The position numbers and the translations under genes are program-made. The notes under the pieces were generated by a model. That model made no database searches. It had not been told where the DNA came from and worked only from the letters and a program-made list of their open reading frames with translations. Shown in pieces: positions 7,611 to 10,084 of a stretch of DNA of 10,084 nucleotides. The first letter of the stretch is position 1; each line of letters opens with the position of its first letter. The stretch covers positions 67,501 to 77,584 of the forward strand of contig JABUQX010126084.1 of NCBI GenBank assembly GCA_015478945.1, written 5' to 3'. The DNA comes from Trachelipus rathkii. Its lineage: Eukaryota; Arthropoda; Malacostraca; Isopoda; Trachelipodidae.

Positions 7611-7817
7611 ATATAGTATGATTAGTATATATATGGTATATATTATATACTAATATAATATAGAATAATTATATATATACGGTAGAAGTAGTATAATACT
7701 ATATATTGATAGTTATAGCATATATATATATATATACATAAGTTATATATAGATATTATATATAGAAAGTGGAGGAAATAGTCTACTCGATCGGCTATTT
7801 CATTCTTTTTTCCTCAG
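7611..7817. other. TA-rich tract followed by an acceptor-like site
   Basis: TA-rich repeats to about 7765, then complex sequence ending in a pyrimidine tract, CATTCTTTTTTCCTCAG (7801-7817). That is a good + strand splice acceptor by consensus. Confidence 0.45.
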
Positions 7818-7884
7818 GATCAATTCTCGAGTTTCATTTTACACTTGTAGAGTATATACATGTATCTACTTCAATTGGTTATAG
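7818..7884 (+). CDS. Possible short downstream exon (alternative 1)
   Basis: Joined to the CC left over from the donor at 6659, the first base G completes a codon. The frame then continues INSRVSFYTCRVYTCIYFNW and one more residue before TAG at 7882-7884. It could also end at a GTATAT donor-like site at 7852. The phase fits the upstream exon, which happens by chance one time in three. No homology is recognised. Confidence 0.18.
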
Positions 7885-8039
7885 ATGTCCAATTTGACAA
7901 ATTGGAAAACCTTGGGAAGAAATTAATCTATGGAATGAATGAAAAATAACTTTAATTTAATTAGTGTAATGTAAACTATGCAATTGCTAAAAGAGGAAAG
8001 ATGTTATTCAACCTTGTAAAGTTCTCCAACGTAGCACGA
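7885..8039. other. AT-rich DNA with a partial relative of the element A repeat unit
   Basis: 7986-8023 (GCTAAAAGAGGAAAGATGTT, then ATTCAACCTTGTAAAGTT) matches 3789-3831 of element A (GCGAAAAGAGGAAACATGTT, then GAGAATCACCTTGTAAAA). The rest is unremarkable. Confidence 0.4.
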
Positions 8040-8176
8040 TGTTATATATAAGTATTAATATATATAATAGTATATATATTATATAGAGTATTATCTAATT
8101 AATCTTATATATATATATATATATACGTATATAAATAATATAAGTCATATTATATATATATATATATATATAGTAC
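8040..8176. repeat. TA-rich microsatellite
   Basis: TA runs at about 8106-8126 and 8150-8172 lead directly into the TG tract. Together they form a compound microsatellite. Confidence 0.85.
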
Positions 8177-8220
8177 TGTGCTTGTGTGTGTGTGTTGTGT
8201 TGTGATGTGTGTGTGTGTCG

Positions 8221-8251
<31 letters not shown>

Positions 8252-8421
8252 TTGTGTGTGTGTGGTGTTTGTGTGTGTGGTGTGTGTGTCGTGTGGTGGA
8301 TGTGTTGCGTGGTGTGCTGGATGTTGTCGTGTGTGTGTTGGTGTGTGTGTTGTTGTGTAGTGTGTGTGTGTGTGTGTTGGTGTGTGTGTTGTGTTGTGTG
8401 AATGTGTGGTGTGTGTGTGTG
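8177..8421 (+). repeat. (TG)n compound microsatellite
   Basis: About 245 bases of TG repeats with frequent TGTTG, TGTGG and TGTCG interruptions, GC-richer than most of the window. The frames read from it as Cys/Val strings on the + strand or His/Thr strings on the - strand are artefacts. Alternating purine-pyrimidine DNA of this kind favours Z-DNA. Confidence 0.95.
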
Positions 8422-8464
8422 CTTATACAATTACGTAGTAATTAATGATAATTCTTTATTTCAG

Positions 8465-8579
8465 AACCTGTTCCATAGCTATTCAAGTCATTGTTGTGCA
8501 TATGAAACTACCCACATGTAGACTGATAGAATACCGTGAAAAAAGATCAGTGAAAAAAGTGTTTTCGATCAACCAATGA
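8465..8579 (+). CDS. Possible terminal exon (alternative 2)
   Basis: AATTCTTTATTTCAG (to 8464) is a good + strand acceptor by consensus. If spliced to the phase-2 donor at 6659, the first base A completes a Pro codon. The frame then reads TCSIAIQVIVVHMKLPTC, RLIEYREKRSVKKVFSINQ and stops at TGA (8577-8579). The composition, hydrophobic then basic, is not that of a simple repeat. The phase match is only one-in-three evidence. Reading the segment in another frame gives a shorter peptide ending at a TAG near 8521. On the - strand the same region is open from 8689 to 8483 (about 68 codons), so the strand is not settled. Confidence 0.2.
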
Positions 8580-9336
8580 GCATGAATTGTAGAACCTTCT
8601 GTGAACATGGTGAAAATTCCTCTTGGTCTGATGGGTTTGCTTTCGCATTGTAAATTTTTGCATGAACATAATATTTGTAACGCTTTGTCTCAAGTGAACA
8701 TATACTGAGAAGAATTTCAATATGGAGTGATTATCTGGTTTCCAATGCGACTATTAGTCTATAAGCCTTTATATATAATTAAAACAACAAAACAATCAAT
8801 ATAACAATAATAATGACTTAATAATAATAATATAACATATAATACAATAAGTAAATAATAATTCAGTAATAATGTTAATATTTAGTTTGTGTATACGGAA
8901 TAATTTTGACATTTTCTTTCTTTAAAAGATAACATACTTGAAACCATTATATTTACTATATAATATATAAAATAATTTATATTATATATATATCGTATAA
9001 TATATATATATATATATTATATAATACAATAATATTATATAATATATATATAATATATATATATATAGTATTATATAATATATATAAGCATATCGTTTTC
9101 GCTTTCATATGGTATAATATACTAATATATAGTATATATATAATAATACCTAGCGTTACATAAAATATATATCTACCTATATATAACTTAGTATATGTAT
9201 TAATATTGATATATATATATATATACTATATAAAGTTATTACTAAGTATTATAAACTATATAAAATTTACGGTATATAATATATTATATATATATATACT
9301 ATTATATATAATATATATATTGGTAATATTATATAT
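8580..9336. other. AT-rich DNA passing into TA-rich repeats, no gene seen
   Basis: 8580-8760 is complex but shows no clear exon on the + strand. 8785-8880 is rich in AAT/ATA units. 8955-9336 is mostly TA-rich, with a short break (about 9085-9115). Confidence 0.6.
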
Positions 9337-9471
9337 AATCGATCTATACTTGATCGAGAGCAATGCCGTCTTTATATGAAAGAAGTTGTAATAGTTGATG
9401 AAATAAATTGGGGTCATGTTTATCGATGTGATATACATATACGGTTATATACTATATTATATATTATATAA
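9337..9471 (+). CDS. Short non-repetitive open frame, possible exon fragment
   Basis: An island of about 110 non-TA bases within long TA repeats. One + strand frame is open through it and reads NRSILDREQCRLYMKEVV, then IVDEINWGHVYRCDIHIR, before running into TA repeats and a TAA at 9469-9471. The residue mix is protein-like, with Trp, Cys and charged residues. No strong acceptor precedes it and the flanks are repeats, so it could be a fragment of a decayed gene or transposon. The - strand frame over the same bases is Ile/Tyr-rich and less convincing. Confidence 0.15.
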   Translation, partial: NRSILDREQCRLYMKEVVIVDEINWGHVYRCDIHIRLYTILYII

Positions 9472-9898
9472 GTATATATATAAAAAAAATATATAATTAT
9501 ATTAAAAAAAAAAAAATATTATGATAATAATCTATAAGTATATATAACTAATATATAATAAATATATTATAAGATTGTGTGTGTAATATATATATAATAT
9601 ATAGTATATAATATAGTATATATAGTATTTATATATATATATATTATTATATATTATATTATATATAGTATATATATAATGTGGTATATATCAATATTAG
9701 TGTATAAAGATTTGACGGAATATATATCTATATATATATATTATTATAGTCAATTCGTTTATATATACTAGTATGATATACGTTATATCATACACTGGAA
9801 CGTGGTGATCTTTAGTGACTCTGCTTGCAAGAAAATGTTTTTCAAACCAAGATTTAGACAATTCAGTCTTGAGAAGAGATTAATAAATAAATTCTTAC
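9472..9898. repeat. TA-rich microsatellites and probable intron of the - strand gene
   Basis: TA-rich repeats cover about 9440-9480, 9535-9690 and 9715-9780. 9790-9898 is complex and lies just past the GTAAGA donor of the - strand exon, so it would be intron. The - strand frame stays open through it to about 9783, but the bases past the donor look less protein-like. Confidence 0.5.
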
Positions 9899-10036
9899 AA
9901 AGGTCTGCTGAGCGATCAAGTATATCTTCGCCATGAAATAATCTCTTCTTCAACTCTCCTGAACGCGCACCATGCATTTTTTCCCCACTAGCGACACATG
10001 GACAAATTTCATCGTTAGTACAATAGCTCGTAGCCT
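9899..10036 (-). CDS. Probable internal coding exon of an unrecognised - strand gene
   Basis: On the - strand the site AATAATCCAG at 10037 and above, preceded by a pyrimidine-leaning stretch, is an acceptor-like site. CTTT|GTAAGA at 9899/9898 is a near-consensus donor. The 138 bases between are open in one frame and encode 45 whole codons, reading ATSYCTNDEICPCVASGEK, MHGARSGELKKRLFHGED, ILDRSADL, with one split codon at each end (phase 1-1). Three Cys sit in the first 13 residues, followed by a charged stretch. Phase 1-1 exons are common in extracellular modular proteins, but no domain is recognised. The frame is also open upstream to a stop near 10068-10070 and downstream into the intron, so the boundaries rest on splice consensus alone. 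The rest of the gene lies outside the window to the right, or to the left across repeats. Confidence 0.42.
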
Positions 10037-10084
10037 CTGGATTATTGGAAGGAATTCGGAAATTCGTGAGTTATTTATTGAGAG
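10037..10084. other. Window edge, probable intron of the - strand gene
   Basis: On the - strand this would be the end of the intron before the exon at 9899-10036. Nothing else can be read from it. Confidence 0.35.

Noticed and set aside
8095..8445. Cys/Val-rich frames on + and a His/Thr-rich frame on -
   Set aside because: They are translations of the TG/CA microsatellite in several frames at once.

Overview
This window looks like non-coding, repeat-saturated nuclear DNA of a eukaryote, most probably an insect and possibly a hymenopteran. The organism guess is an inference from texture only. The sequence is extremely AT-rich, packed with (TA)n tracts, a very long (ATT)n array, CT-rich tracts and a (TG)n tract. 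It has no bacterial-style gene packing, and it holds transposon-like inverted repeats plus two GC-rich islands that resemble each other. Nothing supports a bacterial operon, a CRISPR array, an rRNA, a tRNA or a complete protein-coding gene.

Layout. 1-1320 is AT-rich DNA with a perfect 10-bp hairpin (337-367), a CT-rich tract (671-760) and TA-rich tracts. 1322-1676 is an (ATT)n array. 2040-4737 is bracketed by an 11-bp inverted repeat of hAT type and includes a second CT-rich tract (2571-2692), a hairpin (3107-3175) and an inverted-repeat element (about 3595-4506) with a GC-rich core. 4740-5020 is mostly TA-rich. 5020-6240 is more complex DNA with a possible exon (5522-5611) and an overlapping 71-residue open frame (5618-5833) followed by AATAAA. 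6387-6659 carries the most protein-like stretch on the + strand. 6982-7610 is a second inverted-repeat element whose GC-rich core matches the first. 7610-8465 holds TA and TG tracts. 8465-8579 is a possible last exon. 8760-9780 is TA-rich DNA with one short non-repetitive open stretch. 9899-10036 is a probable internal exon on the - strand.

How the parts may fit. The + strand exon candidate ends at a GTAAAA donor, and two good acceptor-like sites downstream (7818 and 8465) both restore its frame. The second mobile element would then lie in an intron. The - strand exon belongs to a different, convergent gene, most of which is outside the window. I recognise none of these proteins. The firmest result is the pair of related GC-rich cores, each sitting inside a different pair of inverted repeats.
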